Source: CAYPHY01 sp964410625
GTDB taxonomy: Bacteria > Chloroflexota > Anaerolineae > Promineifilales > Promineifilaceae
Direction: 5' to 3'
Length of the DNA stretch: 38,225 bases
Assembly (NCBI GenBank): GCA_964410625.1
Contig: CAYPHY010000049.1
Location: forward strand, 1 to 38,225
Positions within the stretch are counted from its first letter, which is position 1. Every line of letters starts with the position of its first letter. A program made the position numbers and the translations under genes. Shown here piece by piece: positions 1 through 7,935 of this stretch. Under the pieces are notes generated by a model. The model saw only the letters and a program-made list of their open reading frames with translations, was not told where the DNA came from and ran no database searches.

Positions 1-80
1 ACCTGCCACCTGCCACCTGCCACCTGCCACCTGCCACCTGCCACCTGCCACCTGCCACCTGCCACCTGCCACCTGCCACC
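1..80. repeat. 7-bp tandem repeat (ACCTGCC)n
   Basis: The unit ACCTGCC is repeated perfectly for 11 full copies plus three bases, beginning at the window edge, so the array may be longer. Seven is not a multiple of three in a useful way here and no gene is seen in it. It lies about 57 bases upstream of the first gene. A weak -10-like TATAGT follows at 108-113. Confidence 0.95.
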
Positions 81-137
81 TTCAGTCTATTCGTAAGCAA
101 CTCCCGCTATAGTGGCGTGGTAAGGAGCGCCATTGTG

Positions 138-1088
138 ATGTATTGGAAGATAGGTGCGAGCCGGGTGGTTGCCCTGGGTTTCGTATTGGTACTGTTGTTG
201 ATTTCAGCCCTGGGTAGCCCTCCGCTTCGTGCGGCACAAACAACAAACACCCTCCCCCCGCTTCAGCTTGCCCCGCGAGGGGGTGCGCTCTATGCTAGCT
301 TTGCCCGTTCCGGCCGGTTGGGCCATGTTGATTTTGACCCCAGCGACATCATGGTCTATTACCAGGGGAAGTGGTCGCTATACTTTGATGGTTCTGATGT
401 TGGGCTGAAGGGGCAAAACCTCAATGCCTTTGAGCTTTTGGCTGACGGCTCCATTTTAATGGCCTTTACCCCACGCACGCTAACCTTGCCCGAGATTCGC
501 CAGGTGACCCACAATGATGTGATCCGTTTTGTCCCGGTAAACCTGGGGACGCACACACGCGGCCGTTTTGAGCGCTTCATCAAGGGCTTGGACATCGGGT
601 TAAGCGTCGAGACCGAAGCCATTGATGCGCTGGCCTTAGATGCAGACGGCCGTTTAGTCATCAGCACCGACGCCCGCTTCAACGTCCCCGGCGAGACAGA
701 GGCGTTGGTTGGCCGTGGTCATGATCTGCTGGTGTTTAACCCTGGCCCATCGGGCAGTCTGCGAGACGGGTATTGGCAGGTCTATGTACGCGGTGCTGAG
801 CTAGAGTTGACCGTTGGCGGAGAGAATACCAATGCGCTGTGGATCGATCCGGCCGACAGCAGCCTCTATCTGGGGACACGCAACCGCTTTACAGCCGGTC
901 ATTTGAGCGGTACGGGGCGCGATATCTTTATCGCGCGGCCGAGCCAGCCGGCCGACTTTGTGGAGTGGGATTACCAGCCATTCTTCAACGGCGGAACGCA
1001 TGAGTTGAAGTCGAATCTAGGTGGCGTGTCGCGGGCCGTCTATCCGCATGGCCCCATATCGCCGCGCTACGAACCACGACGGCGATAG
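138..1088 (+). CDS. secreted protein with three YFDGSDVGL-type repeats
   Basis: A signal peptide is visible (basic start, then a hydrophobic run ending in LRA-AQ near residue 33). The mature part shows about three copies of a roughly 70-residue repeat: each has 'W.LYFDGSDVGL' or a diverged form, then a D/N-A-hydrophobic core with 'DGSLLIS'-like and 'DIxxFxP' motifs. Similar repeats occur in secreted, probably beta-rich proteins of Chloroflexota and other environmental bacteria; no enzymatic function is known to me. The start was placed at ATG 138 because AAGGAG at 122-127 precedes it by 10 bases (GTG 135 is also possible); a GTG at 117 lies upstream of that site and is unlikely. The C-terminus ends in a basic RYEPRRR tail without an anchor. 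Function unknown. Confidence 0.75.
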   Translation: MYWKIGASRVVALGFVLVLLLISALGSPPLRAAQTTNTLPPLQLAPRGGALYASFARSGRLGHVDFDPSDIMVYYQGKWSLYFDGSDVGLKGQNLNAFELLADGSILMAFTPRTLTLPEIRQVTHNDVIRFVPVNLGTHTRGRFERFIKGLDIGLSVETEAIDALALDADGRLVISTDARFNVPGETEALVGRGHDLLVFNPGPSGSLRDGYWQVYVRGAELELTVGGENTNALWIDPADSSLYLGTRNRFTAGHLSGTGRDIFIARPSQPADFVEWDYQPFFNGGTHELKSNLGGVSRAVYPHGPISPRYEPRRR

Positions 1089-1188
1089 TTGGGTGAGAGA
1101 CAACCTCGTTGACTCTTCCGTTTCAGCCGAAAAGCCCCCGATTTTGCCCGAAGATATGCCCCGGACATAAGCCGCCCGCCCTGTAATC

Positions 1189-1197
1189 TGCTATAAT
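1189..1197 (+). promoter_or_regulatory. extended -10 promoter of the ferritin-like gene
   Basis: TGCTATAAT fits the extended -10 pattern TGnTATAAT. No good -35 is seen at normal spacing, as is usual for extended -10 promoters. Transcription would begin near 1204, giving a 50-base leader in which CGGCCGT and ACGGCCG can form a short hairpin before the ribosome binding site. Confidence 0.6.
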
Positions 1198-1253
1198 AGA
1201 GTCGAGGCGGCCGTTCGCGACGGCCGTCCTTAAGATACCAAAGGAGCAGAGAC

Positions 1254-1682
1254 GTGGACAAAGAAACATTGATCAAGAACTTGAACCAGGACCTGGCTGA
1301 TGAGCTTAGCGCGATCGTCCAGTATATCACCTATGCGGCCAAGACTACCGGGCCTTATCGGCCGCAGCTATCCCAATTCTTCCTCCAGGAAGTGCCGGAT
1401 GAGCAGGCCCATGCCCAATTCCTGGCGAACAAGATCGTTGCCTTGGGCGGCCAACCAACTACCACTCCGAACCCAGTCCCGGCCGCTAACTCAAATCGTG
1501 AAATGTTGGAGGCGGTGCTAGAGGCGGAGCGTCGCGCTGTGGCTGGTTATATCCAGCGAGCTGATGAGGCTGGCGAGTTTGGCGATGTGGGGCTTCAAGT
1601 CCAGCTTGAGGACATGGTGCGCGATGAAACAGACCACAAGGAAGAGACAGAGCGCATCCTCCGCGACTGGCCGTTAGATTAA
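1254..1682 (+). CDS. ferritin-like diiron protein (bacterioferritin/Dps-type)
   Basis: A 142-residue four-helix ferritin-like protein. The expected diiron ligands are visible: Glu17, Glu50 with His53 (ExxH), Glu92, and Glu125 with His128 (ExxH). This spacing matches the bacterioferritin/rubrerythrin-like fold, and the length suits a bacterioferritin-family protein that stores iron or detoxifies peroxide in the cytoplasm. The haem-ligand Met of classical bacterioferritin was not identified, so haem binding is uncertain. The start is GTG, chosen because AAGGAG at 1241-1246 lies 7 bases upstream. It has its own extended -10 promoter and a strong terminator, so it is probably monocistronic. Iron- or oxidative-stress control is likely from the family, but no operator is recognised. 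Confidence 0.85.
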   Translation: MDKETLIKNLNQDLADELSAIVQYITYAAKTTGPYRPQLSQFFLQEVPDEQAHAQFLANKIVALGGQPTTTPNPVPAANSNREMLEAVLEAERRAVAGYIQRADEAGEFGDVGLQVQLEDMVRDETDHKEETERILRDWPLD

Positions 1683-1699
1683 GTCGCTGCTAAAGCTTT

Positions 1700-1731
1700 A
1701 GAAACCGGGCTTCTTTAAGAAACCCTGTTTC
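1700..1731. repeat. dispersed palindromic repeat, AGAAACCSGGTTTCT family, copy 1
   Basis: Two degenerate copies of the palindrome AGAAACCGGGTTTCT follow each other directly. Related copies lie at 7867-7881 and 32044-32076. This copy sits just after the ferritin-like gene and before its terminator. Confidence 0.75.
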
Positions 1732-1745
1732 CATTCTTCGACTAT

Positions 1746-1787
1746 GGGCTGGATAAGATGATACCGCTTATCCAGCCCTTTCTTTTT
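1746..1787 (+). terminator. rho-independent terminator of the ferritin-like gene
   Basis: A perfect 12-bp stem (GGGCTGGATAAG 1746-1757 with CTTATCCAGCCC 1767-1778), a 9-base loop and a following TTTCTTTTT tract. It separates the ferritin-like gene from the Mrp operon. Confidence 0.92.
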
Positions 1788-1928
1788 CCTTCTCAAGCTT
1801 TCCAAAAACCAGTCGCTTTCCCGGTCACTGCCGGGTTTCTGTTGCCTGCTTTGGTGGATTGTAGAATAATCGGAGCTTACACAGTCACGAGTTTTTAGTA
1901 ATGAACTAGCGCAAGCTTAAAAGGGTAG

Positions 1929-4265
1929 ATGTATATTGTAGTTGTTGCGATATTAGGATTGGCCTTTACCGCGCCACTGCTCCAGCGTCGAATAGGGAGC
2001 GCAGCCGGTTGGATTTTGGCGTTATTGCCATTGAGTCTGACGGCTTATTTTGTAACTCTGATCGGCCCTGTCGCCAACGGCGATATACGCCACATCACCC
2101 AAAGTTGGGCCCCTTCATTAGACATCAACCTTACTTTTCGCATTGACGGCCTAAGCTTATTGCTGGCGTTGTTGGTCAGCGGCATTGGCACGTTGATCGT
2201 GATCTATGCCGCGGGCTATCTGGAGGGCGACCGGCAGCTCGGCCGTTTCTATACCCTGATCCTGCTCTTCATGGGGGCGATGCTGGGGCTGGTCCTGGCC
2301 GATAACCTGCTGTTACTCTTCATCTTTTGGGAGCTGACCAGCATTACCTCCTACCTGTTGATCGGCTTCAAACACGACAAAGGGAATTCTCGCGCTTCAG
2401 CCCTGCAAGCATTGTTGGTGACGGGTAGCGGGGGGTTGGCGATGCTGGCCGGGCTGGTGGTGCTGGGGATTATCGGCGGGGGATGGACGTTTTCAGAGTT
2501 GTTGGGATCGGCCGCGCAAATCCAGCAACACGCGCTCTATCCGGTGGCGTTGCTGTTGCTGTTGCTGGGTGCGTTCACCAAGTCGGCGCAATTCCCCTTT
2601 CATTTCTGGTTGCCCAACGCCATGGCCGCCCCCACGCCGGTCAGCGCCTATCTCCATTCGGCGACGATGGTCAAAGCGGGTATCTACCTGCTGGCGCGGT
2701 TGAACCCGATCATGGGGGATACGGGAGAGTGGTTCTATAGCCTGACGATTATCGGTGCGATCACCGCCTTGCTGGGGGCGTGGCTGGCCTGGCAACATAT
2801 CGATCTCAAGCGGATTTTGGCCTATTCAACGATCAGCGCCCTCGGTTTGTTGGTGATGCTGTTGGGGATTGGAACGGAACATGCGGTGGAGGCTGCGGCC
2901 GTCTTTCTCCTCGTCCACGCGCTCTATAAGGGGGCGATGTTTATGTCGGCCGGGACGATTGAGCATCAGACCGGCACGCGCGACATCACCAAACTGGGCG
3001 GCCTGGCTCGTTCGTTGCGGATAACGTTGGTGGGGGTCTTCCTGGCCGCCTTTGCCATGGCCGGATTTCCCCCGGCGTTGGCCTTCATCGGCAAGGAGTT
3101 GATGTATGAGGCGACGCTAGGAACCGGCCCGGCCACCGGCTTCCTGACCGCAGCGGCCGTCGCCACCAATATCCTCATAATTGTGGCGGCGGGGGTAGTT
3201 CTGGTCCGGCCTTTCTTTGGTCCGGCCGTCGAACCATCCCCACCCCAGGCAGACGACCAACCGATAAAGGAGGCCCCCCCGGCGATGTGGCTTGGTTCCT
3301 TGCTGTTGGGCCTCTTTTCGATCCTGTTGGGGATTTTGGCCGCGCCGCTGGGGCGATTGTTGATTGCGCCGGTGGTGGCGAGCGTGACCGGCCACCCGGT
3401 TGAATTGAGTCTGGCTTTGTGGCATGGCGTCAATACCATGCTCCTGCTCAGTTTGCTCACCTTTGCCGGGGGGATTCTGCTCTATCTCGGTCACCGTTCC
3501 TTGCTCGGCGGCAGCCGTCGCCTGACACAAATGGTCTCTAGCGCTGGCCCGGCGCAATGGTACGAATGGGGATTACAGGGCTTCTTGTGGTTTGCCGCCA
3601 CTGTGACGAACTTGTTTCAAAACCGCCATCTACGCAATTATTTGATCACCATTAATCTCACCGTCATGGGACTGGTCGCGCTTTTCCTGGTCGGCCGCGG
3701 CATCCCCATCTGGCCGGAGATCGAGCTGCAGGTGGGTTTCCATGAAGTAGCGATTGCGGCGCTGATTATCCTGGCGGCATTCACCGCTACCCAGGTCAGA
3801 TCGCGGCTGGCGGCCGTGACCGCGCTTGGGGTGGTCGGTTATGGCATCGCGCTCATCTATACCCTCTTCGGCGCGCCGGACCTGGCGATTACCCAATTCT
3901 CCGTTGAAACGTTGATCGTGATCCTCTTCGTTCTGGTCTTATATCGCCTGCCGCGCTTTGCCCGCTTTACCGGAAAGTGGGTGCGCGTGCGTGATGGAAT
4001 CATTTCGATTGCCGTAGGGGTGATGATCACCACGCTGGTATTGGCGGCAACGGCCGTGGACACAGAGCTACGTCTGACGGAGTTCTATGCTCTGAGCAGT
4101 TACGTGGAGGCACACGGCCGCAATGTCGTCAATGTCATCCTGGTTGATTTCCGTGGCATGGATACGATGATTGAGATTACGGTCTTGTCGGTGGCGGCGA
4201 TTGGCGTCTATGCCTTGCTGAAGCTGCGGCCGGGGCGAGAGACAGATGCTTCGGCAGAAGAGTAA
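1929..4265 (+). CDS. mrpA: Na+/H+ antiporter subunit MrpA
   Basis: The largest membrane subunit of the Mrp cation/proton antiporter, related to NuoL/NuoM of complex I. The 778 residues are almost entirely transmembrane helices. The conserved proton-path residues are present: Glu135 in FIFWELTS, Lys218 in FTKSAQFPFHFWLP, and His243/Lys249 in YLHSATMVKAG. The last ~200 residues carry the extra helices of the MrpA C-terminal domain (DUF4040/MbhE-like, with GAPDLAITQFSVETL), which distinguish MrpA from MrpD. First gene of a seven-gene operon, 15 bases before mrpB. The start follows AAAAGGG at a short distance of 3 bases. A -10-like TAGAAT at 1862-1867 may be the operon promoter, but a matching -35 was not seen. 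Confidence 0.95.
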   Translation: MYIVVVAILGLAFTAPLLQRRIGSAAGWILALLPLSLTAYFVTLIGPVANGDIRHITQSWAPSLDINLTFRIDGLSLLLALLVSGIGTLIVIYAAGYLEGDRQLGRFYTLILLFMGAMLGLVLADNLLLLFIFWELTSITSYLLIGFKHDKGNSRASALQALLVTGSGGLAMLAGLVVLGIIGGGWTFSELLGSAAQIQQHALYPVALLLLLLGAFTKSAQFPFHFWLPNAMAAPTPVSAYLHSATMVKAGIYLLARLNPIMGDTGEWFYSLTIIGAITALLGAWLAWQHIDLKRILAYSTISALGLLVMLLGIGTEHAVEAAAVFLLVHALYKGAMFMSAGTIEHQTGTRDITKLGGLARSLRITLVGVFLAAFAMAGFPPALAFIGKELMYEATLGTGPATGFLTAAAVATNILIIVAAGVVLVRPFFGPAVEPSPPQADDQPIKEAPPAMWLGSLLLGLFSILLGILAAPLGRLLIAPVVASVTGHPVELSLALWHGVNTMLLLSLLTFAGGILLYLGHRSLLGGSRRLTQMVSSAGPAQWYEWGLQGFLWFAATVTNLFQNRHLRNYLITINLTVMGLVALFLVGRGIPIWPEIELQVGFHEVAIAALIILAAFTATQVRSRLAAVTALGVVGYGIALIYTLFGAPDLAITQFSVETLIVILFVLVLYRLPRFARFTGKWVRVRDGIISIAVGVMITTLVLAATAVDTELRLTEFYALSSYVEAHGRNVVNVILVDFRGMDTMIEITVLSVAAIGVYALLKLRPGRETDASAEE

Positions 4266-4280
4266 AGAAGGTAGCCCGTT

Positions 4281-4691
4281 ATGCACTCGCTCATTTTAGT
4301 TACAGCGACTCGTTATTTGTTCCCTCTGCTGTTGCTTTTCTCGATATTTATGCTCTTTCGCGGGCATAACGAACCGGGAGGCGGCTTTATCGGTGGTCTG
4401 ATCGCCGCCGCCGGTTTTGTCCTTTATGCGATTGCCCGTAACGTGGAGGAAGCAGAGCGACTGATGCGCATAAAGCCACGAATGCTCATTGCTGTCGGGT
4501 TGCTCCTGGCTCTGATTAGCGGTCTGGTTGCGCCCCTGGTGTCAGACGAACCATTTCTGACCGGCGTTTGGAGCGGTATCGAGCTACCTGGGGTCGGGAC
4601 GCTGAGTACACCACTGTTGTTTGATGTGGGCGTCTACCTATGTGTAATTGGCGTAACACTGCTGATTATTTTTTCTCTAGCAGAGGAGTAG
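4281..4691 (+). CDS. mrpB: Na+/H+ antiporter subunit MrpB
   Basis: A small membrane subunit of 136 residues with about four transmembrane helices. The MnhB signature is clear: a helix ending in FRGHNEPGGGFIGGL, then LLIAVGLLLALISG and a C-terminal helix after TPLLFDVGVYL. It is needed for assembly of the hetero-oligomeric Mrp complex in the cytoplasmic membrane. It lies between mrpA and mrpC in the usual order, with 11 bases to the mrpC start, so translation is likely coupled. The length is typical of the family. Confidence 0.93.
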   Translation: MHSLILVTATRYLFPLLLLFSIFMLFRGHNEPGGGFIGGLIAAAGFVLYAIARNVEEAERLMRIKPRMLIAVGLLLALISGLVAPLVSDEPFLTGVWSGIELPGVGTLSTPLLFDVGVYLCVIGVTLLIIFSLAEE

Positions 4692-4702
4692 TAGGCGGAA
4701 TC

Positions 4703-5050
4703 ATGGAAATTATCTTAGCGATTGTGATTGGATCGTTATATGCTGCCAGCGTCTATATGATGTTGCGCCGGAGCATTGTCAAGCTGATCATTGGCCTGGG
4801 CTTGCTGGGACAGGCGTCCAACCTGTTGATCTTCACGTTGGGCCGGCTGACCCGTGAGGGGCCGCCGTTGGTGCCGCGAGGGGAACTCCTCTTGCTGGGG
4901 GAATTCGCTGATCCCGTTCCACAAGCGCTGGTGCTTACGGCCATTGTGATCGGCTTTGGCATCCAGGCGTTTGCGGTGGTGCTGATCAAACGGGTGCACC
5001 AGACGACCGGCACGAATGATCTGGACGCGCTGACCTCCACAGATAGGTAA
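4703..5050 (+). CDS. mrpC: Na+/H+ antiporter subunit MrpC (NuoK-like)
   Basis: A 115-residue protein of three transmembrane helices, homologous to NuoK of complex I. The motif GLGLLGQASNLLIFTLG in helix 2 and DPVPQALVLTAIVIGFGIQAF in helix 3 are diagnostic of MrpC/MnhC. The frame is open further upstream to 4640, but that would overlap mrpB and lacks family resemblance, so the ATG at 4703 was chosen; the preceding GGCGGAA is a weak ribosome site. The C-terminal tail TTGTNDLDALTSTDR is hydrophilic. It is part of the mrp operon, with 10 bases to mrpD. Confidence 0.93.
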   Translation: MEIILAIVIGSLYAASVYMMLRRSIVKLIIGLGLLGQASNLLIFTLGRLTREGPPLVPRGELLLLGEFADPVPQALVLTAIVIGFGIQAFAVVLIKRVHQTTGTNDLDALTSTDR

Positions 5051-5060
5051 GTACGCTACA

Positions 5061-6620
5061 ATGGAATTTCGCTCTGACATGCTTCTGCTCTTACCGCCGC
5101 TCATTCCGTTTCTGACGGCTATTGTGCTGCTGTTGCTCTGGGGGCGTCAACGATTGCAGCGGCTGGTCAGCCTGGTGGGCGCGGCCGCTTTGCTGCTGGC
5201 GGCCGTTGCTTTGCTGCTGACTGTCCGCGCTGATGGCATCCTGGTCGTCCATGTGGGTGGGTGGGAAGCGCCATTTGGCATTACCCTGGTTGCCGATTTG
5301 TTCAGCGCGATCATGGTGGTGCTGACCGGCCTGATGGGCCTGGCCGTCGCCATCTATGCCCTGGCGGACATAGACGCCCCACGACAGGCTTTTGGCTATC
5401 ATCCGCTCTACCACATCTTGCTGATGGGCATTTGTGGTGCATTCCTGACCGGCGACATCTTTAATCTTTATGTCTGGTTTGAGGTGATGCTGATCGCTTC
5501 GTTTGTGTTGCTGGCGTTGGGTGGGGAGCGGGCGCAGTTGGAAGGGGCGATTAAGTATGTGACCCTAAATTTGGTGGCCTCCTCGATATTTCTAACGGCC
5601 GTTGGCATCCTCTATGGCCTTACCGGAACGTTGAACATGGCCGATCTGGCACAAAATCTGACCCTCGAGGCGTTACGAGCGAGCAGGATTACAGAAGCGC
5701 AGCCGGAGTTGGTGACGACGGTGGCAATGATGTTCCTGGTGGCCTTTGGGATTAAGGCGGCGATCTTCCCCCTATACTTCTGGCTGCCCGCCGCTTACCA
5801 CACGCCTCCGGCGGCCGTCTCCGCCATCTTTGCCGGATTGCTCACCAAGGTGGGCGTCTATGCCATTGTCCGCGTCTTTACCTTGCTCTTCAGACAAGAA
5901 CCAGAGATCACGTCGTTGTTGCTGCTGGTCATCAGTGGGCTAACGATGTTTGTCGGGGTGTTGGGGGCTGCCTCGCAGAATGAATTTCGCCGGATTTTGT
6001 CTTTTCATATCGTCAGCCAGATCGGCTACATGATCATGGGGCTGGGGCTATTTTCGCCGCTGGCGCTGGCCGGCACCGTTTTTTACATCATCCACCATAT
6101 CGTCGTTAAAACGAACCTGTTTTTGATTAGTGGTTTGGTCAATCGCCTGCATGGTACTTACCAGCTTTCCTTCTTGGGCGGACTCTATCGCAGCCGCCCT
6201 CTCTTAGGGCTTCTCTTTCTCATTCCAGCATTCTCTTTGGCCGGAATACCGCCGCTCTCCGGTTTTTGGAGTAAATTTGTCCTGGTGCGGGCGGGCTTAG
6301 AGCTGGAGCAATATGTCATTGTCGCCGTCTCGCTGGTGGTCAGTATTATGACGTTGTATTCGATGACCAAGATTTGGGCGGAGGTCTTCTGGAAGGAGCG
6401 TCCCGTGTTGGATGGTCAGGCACCCGCCGGAGAAGCTAAACTCTCCTCCGGCGGTTGGTTGGCGCGTGTGTTGCCGGTGGCCGTGTTGGCAACGATTACC
6501 GTGCTCATTGGCCTGTGGGCGGAGCCGGTATTTTCCTTGTCGTTGGAAGCGGCCGAACAGTTGTTGGACCCGGCGGGCTATATTTCGGCCGTGTCCCCGG
6601 CGCTGATTGGAGAGCGATAA
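5061..6620 (+). CDS. mrpD: Na+/H+ antiporter subunit MrpD
   Basis: The second antiporter-like subunit, 519 residues with about 14 helices, homologous to NuoM/NuoN. Functional residues of the family are visible: Glu141 in LYVWFEVMLIASF, Lys232 in FGIKAAIFPLYFWLP, and Lys263 in GLLTKVGVYAIVR. It lacks the long C-terminal extension of MrpA, as expected. ATG 5061 gives the family start (FRSDMLLLLPPLIPF); an in-frame ATG at 5079 is possible. The ribosome site is weak, suggesting coupling to mrpC. The stop is 3 bases before mrpE. Together with MrpA it is expected to form the ion-translocating core of the complex. Confidence 0.95.
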   Translation: MEFRSDMLLLLPPLIPFLTAIVLLLLWGRQRLQRLVSLVGAAALLLAAVALLLTVRADGILVVHVGGWEAPFGITLVADLFSAIMVVLTGLMGLAVAIYALADIDAPRQAFGYHPLYHILLMGICGAFLTGDIFNLYVWFEVMLIASFVLLALGGERAQLEGAIKYVTLNLVASSIFLTAVGILYGLTGTLNMADLAQNLTLEALRASRITEAQPELVTTVAMMFLVAFGIKAAIFPLYFWLPAAYHTPPAAVSAIFAGLLTKVGVYAIVRVFTLLFRQEPEITSLLLLVISGLTMFVGVLGAASQNEFRRILSFHIVSQIGYMIMGLGLFSPLALAGTVFYIIHHIVVKTNLFLISGLVNRLHGTYQLSFLGGLYRSRPLLGLLFLIPAFSLAGIPPLSGFWSKFVLVRAGLELEQYVIVAVSLVVSIMTLYSMTKIWAEVFWKERPVLDGQAPAGEAKLSSGGWLARVLPVAVLATITVLIGLWAEPVFSLSLEAAEQLLDPAGYISAVSPALIGER

Positions 6621-6623
6621 CGG

Positions 6624-7091
6624 ATGTTACTCTTAAATGTCATGTTGGCGCTTGTTTGGATGGTATTGACGGCCGACTTTACACAGACGAATTTTGCTGT
6701 CGGCTTTATCTTTTCCTACCTGTTGCTCTGGTTGCTGCGAGGGATGTTGCCAGCCCAGGACTACTTTGGCCGCGTAAAATCAATTCTCGCTTTCGCCCTC
6801 TATTTCCTCTGGCTGCTTGTCCTGGCTAATTTGCGTGTTGCTTATACAGTGCTGTCACCACGATTGCCGCTGAGACCTGCCATCATCGCTGTTCCGCTGG
6901 ATATCAAAACCCCTGTGTCAATCACTATTCTGGCTAATCTAATCGCGCTAACACCTGGCACGCTCGTGCTGGATGTTTCTCCTGATCTGAATACAATTTA
7001 TGTCCATACCTTGTTTGTGGAAGATGCGGAAGCGTTTCGACATGAAATTAAGTATGGTCTGGAGCGGCGAATAGCGGAGGTCTTAAGCTAA
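6624..7091 (+). CDS. mrpE: Na+/H+ antiporter subunit MrpE
   Basis: A 155-residue protein with N-terminal transmembrane helices and a soluble C-terminal domain. Family motifs are seen: the helix region ending in NLRVAYTVLSP, then TPVSITILANLIALTPGTLVLDVSPD, and the C-terminal IYVHTLFVEDAEAFR. MrpE is the only Mrp subunit without a complex I counterpart and helps assembly and stability of the complex. GGAGAG at 6609-6614 lies inside the end of mrpD, 9 bases before the ATG. Its TAA shares a base with the mrpF ATG (TAATG), which indicates translational coupling. Confidence 0.94.
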   Translation: MLLLNVMLALVWMVLTADFTQTNFAVGFIFSYLLLWLLRGMLPAQDYFGRVKSILAFALYFLWLLVLANLRVAYTVLSPRLPLRPAIIAVPLDIKTPVSITILANLIALTPGTLVLDVSPDLNTIYVHTLFVEDAEAFRHEIKYGLERRIAEVLS

Positions 7092-7369
7092 TGCCCGAAT
7101 TAGTTGTTGCAGTAGCCCGAAACTTTATCCTACCTATTCTCGTGATCGCCATTCTAATCGTTTTCAGCCGCCTGGTGAGGGGGCCGGAGTTGCCTGATCG
7201 CGTGATTGCGCTCGACCTGCTGACTACGACGGGTATGGGCCTGATCGCCGTCTATGCCATTGCCACCGAGCAGCCGGTTTTGCTTGATGTCGCTGTGGTC
7301 ATGGGGTTGATCACTTTCCTGGGGACGGTGGCATTTTCGTTCTATTTAAGCAAGAGAGCCGGAATATGA
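7091..7369 (+). CDS. mrpF: Na+/H+ antiporter subunit MrpF
   Basis: A 92-residue protein with three transmembrane helices. The motifs RLVRGPELPDRVIALDLLTT and LLDVAVVMGLITFLGTVAF identify MnhF/MrpF. The conserved Asp in helix 2 (DRVIALDLL) is one of the ionisable residues implicated in the sodium or proton path in the family. It overlaps mrpE by one base and mrpG by four bases (ATGA), so the three genes are translated as a tightly coupled set. Confidence 0.94.
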   Translation: MPELVVAVARNFILPILVIAILIVFSRLVRGPELPDRVIALDLLTTTGMGLIAVYAIATEQPVLLDVAVVMGLITFLGTVAFSFYLSKRAGI

Positions 7370-7845
7370 AAGAAGCGATCACCATTTTGTTCATGTTTAT
7401 CGGCACGTTTTTTGTCATCATGGCCGCCATTGGGATACTGCGTATGCCCGATATTCTCTTGCGCATGTCGGTGACGACCAAAGCAGCAACGCTTGGCATC
7501 GGCGCCATTTTTTTGGCGATGATTATTCATTTCAGCGGCCAGGGGGCTGTTAGCCAGGGCGTCACCAGCCGCGCGGTGGCAACCATTGCCTTTGTGTTCA
7601 TTACGGCCCCTGTCTCGGCGCATATGATCGGCCGCGCAGCCTATAATAGCCGCCGCACCCGGCTTTGGTCAGGGATTGTGCTTGATGAGTACAAAGGGCG
7701 GTTCGACCCTAGAGCCCAAGCCCTTGCCGAAAAGATGGGCGCGGAGGCGACAGGCGAGCCACAGCGGGCAACGGCCGCAACACCTCCGCCTGATTCCGTT
7801 GATGCCACTGATAGCGATGAAGACATAGAAAGAGGGTTAGGATAA
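7366..7845 (+). CDS. mrpG: Na+/H+ antiporter subunit MrpG
   Basis: The last subunit of the antiporter, 159 residues. Three transmembrane helices carry the MnhG motif: GTFFVIMAAIGILRMPDILLRMSVTTKAATLG, recognised from positions 13-45, followed by ITAPVSAHMIGRAAY. The C-terminal ~60 residues are hydrophilic and acidic, ending in DATDSDEDIERGLG, longer than in many MrpG proteins; this tail is unlikely to be essential for transport. The start overlaps the mrpF stop by four bases. The operon ends here; only a short palindromic repeat, not a clear U-tract terminator, follows within 40 bases. Confidence 0.94.
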   Translation: MKEAITILFMFIGTFFVIMAAIGILRMPDILLRMSVTTKAATLGIGAIFLAMIIHFSGQGAVSQGVTSRAVATIAFVFITAPVSAHMIGRAAYNSRRTRLWSGIVLDEYKGRFDPRAQALAEKMGAEATGEPQRATAATPPPDSVDATDSDEDIERGLG

Positions 7846-7866
7846 GTGTTGTTGGAAAGCGCGCTT

Positions 7867-7881
7867 AGAAACCCGGTTTCT
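7867..7881. repeat. AGAAACCCGGTTTCT palindrome, copy 2
   Basis: A perfect 7-1-7 palindrome located 22 bases after mrpG, of the same family as 1700-1731 and 32044-32076. It could fold at the 3' end of the mrp transcript, but no U-tract follows. Confidence 0.7.
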
Positions 7882-7906
7882 CTACTCAAGAAAATTGCGC
7901 GACCAA

Positions 7907-7915
7907 TGGTATAAT
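7907..7915 (+). promoter_or_regulatory. extended -10 promoter of the Uma2-like gene
   Basis: TGGTATAAT is a perfect extended -10 (TGnTATAAT), 20 bases before the ATG at 7936. No convincing -35 is seen. AGAGGTGAG before the ATG is a fair ribosome site. An intact promoter suggests that the gene behind it was disabled only recently. Confidence 0.6.
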
Positions 7916-7935
7916 TGTGCAGAGAGGTGAGAGCG

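Noticed and set aside
1..80. 7-bp array as a CRISPR-like repeat
   Set aside because: The units are contiguous with no spacers, so it is a simple tandem repeat.
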